Assembly (NCBI RefSeq): GCF_036057275.1
Contig: NZ_CP107945.1
Location: forward strand, 1,550,001-1,614,000
Origin: Streptomyces sp. NBC_00390
GTDB lineage: Bacteria > Actinomycetota > Actinomycetes > Streptomycetales > Streptomycetaceae
Reading direction: 5' to 3'
Length of the DNA stretch: 64,000 nt
The notes beneath the pieces are model-generated. The model was not told the origin of the DNA, searched no databases, and worked only from the letters and a program-made list of their open reading frames with translations. Of the stretch, positions 63,688 through 64,000 are shown one piece after another. How positions within the stretch are numbered: position 1 is the first letter of the stretch; the number at the start of each line of letters is the position of its first letter. A program made the translations under genes and the position numbers.

Positions 63688-64000
63688 TCAGCCCTTGGCC
63701 AGTTCCTTGAGCGCGATGTTGAGCTTCAGGACGTTCACCGTCGGCTCACCCATGAAGCCGAGGATCCGGCCGTCGGTGTGGTCGTCGACGAGCTTGTCGA
63801 CCTGGGCGACGGTGAGGTTGTTCTTCTCCGCGACCCGGTGGACCTGGAGCTTGGCGTACTCCGGGGAGATGTCCGGGTCCAGACCCGAGCCGGAGGAGGT
63901 GACGGCGTCGGCCGGCACATCCGAGGGCCTGACCTTGTAGGTGGGGGTCTCATTGTCCGCGATCACCGCGTCCTTGGCGGCCACGACCTGCTGGCAGAGA
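63688..64000 (-). CDS. kdpC: potassium-transporting ATPase subunit C, C-terminal part (5' end outside window)
   Basis: About 103 residues are present and the frame runs off the right edge. [20 protein letters not shown] and [20 protein letters not shown] followed by [13 protein letters not shown] are the KdpC signature (SGSGLDPHIS and the D-x-R-T-L-G-x-x-G-E-P-x-V-N-V-L-x-L-N region). KdpC is the single-span membrane subunit of the KdpFABC potassium pump. kdpB and kdpA should lie beyond the window. It ends 15 bases before a strong hairpin. Confidence 0.95.
   Translation of the reverse strand, partial: LCQQVVAAKDAVIADNETPTYKVRPSDVPADAVTSSGSGLDPDISPEYAKLQVHRVAEKNNLTVAQVDKLVDDHTDGRILGFMGEPTVNVLKLNIALKELAKG

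Overview
The window is very GC-rich, with GTG starts, short purine-rich ribosome sites, GC hairpin terminators with few or no T tracts, and gene families typical of Streptomyces (SpoIIE-type phosphatases, GAF-LuxR regulators, DUF2254, TIGR04222, GAP proteins, AidB-type dehydrogenase). I read it as a Streptomyces chromosome, probably an accessory or arm region: ordinary metabolic and stress genes are mixed with many decayed gene pieces. I see no rRNA, tRNA, CRISPR array or intact mobile element.

Layout. 1-3.4 kb: the 3' end of a cytochrome bd subunit II gene, a frameshifted GMC oxidoreductase remnant, glutamate decarboxylase, and a frameshifted aldehyde dehydrogenase remnant. 3.7-10 kb: YdeI-like protein, glyoxylate carboligase with a repeat-containing upstream site, a zinc-ribbon/Mrr-like protein, a TIGR04222 membrane protein and a secreted subtilase. 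10-17 kb: two overlapping acyl-CoA synthetase genes divergent from a GAF-LuxR regulator across a perfect palindrome, an AlkZ-like DNA glycosylase candidate and a methyltransferase. 17-19.3 kb: a scrap zone with an IS5-type transposase remnant, a VWA protein and an Fe-S oxidoreductase remnant. 19.4-29.3 kb: a PAS-GAF-SpoIIE-HATPase phosphatase, two membrane proteins, a GH15 hydrolase and a cation/proton antiporter.

29.3-35.3 kb (all minus strand) reads as a sugar-oxidation cluster: a gluconokinase/aldose 1-epimerase fusion, a cyclase-family hydrolase, a GMC oxidoreductase, an SDR of the glucose dehydrogenase type and a truncated cytochrome bd subunit II. Together these could take glucose through gluconolactone and gluconate to 6-phosphogluconate. 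35.4-42 kb: ClC channel, SHOCT and DUF6325-like small proteins, GAP protein, YihY/BrkB protein and a second SpoIIE phosphatase, whose upstream and N-terminal DNA is echoed by a remnant at 22 kb. 42-46.7 kb: GNAT, TetR plus AidB-type acyl-CoA dehydrogenase, a two-TM potassium channel and a cupin.

46.8-51.9 kb: a two-component system (overlapping genes, tandem repeat in its promoter) divergent from a beta-carbonic anhydrase/SulP transporter pair, a likely bicarbonate uptake module. 52-57.7 kb: a GntR-FCD regulator, DUF2848 protein, MHS transporter, carbon-nitrogen hydrolase, APC permease and Usp, tied together by 11-bp-phased GYATRC half-sites in two intergenic regions; this is the best candidate for an undescribed catabolic system. 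57.9-64 kb: a kdpF-like micro-ORF, an OmpA remnant, a lamin-tail secreted protein with pentapeptide repeats, two truncated genes abutting on opposite strands, then kdpD, kdpE and the 3' end of kdpC (potassium limitation response), with a large hairpin between kdpC and kdpE.
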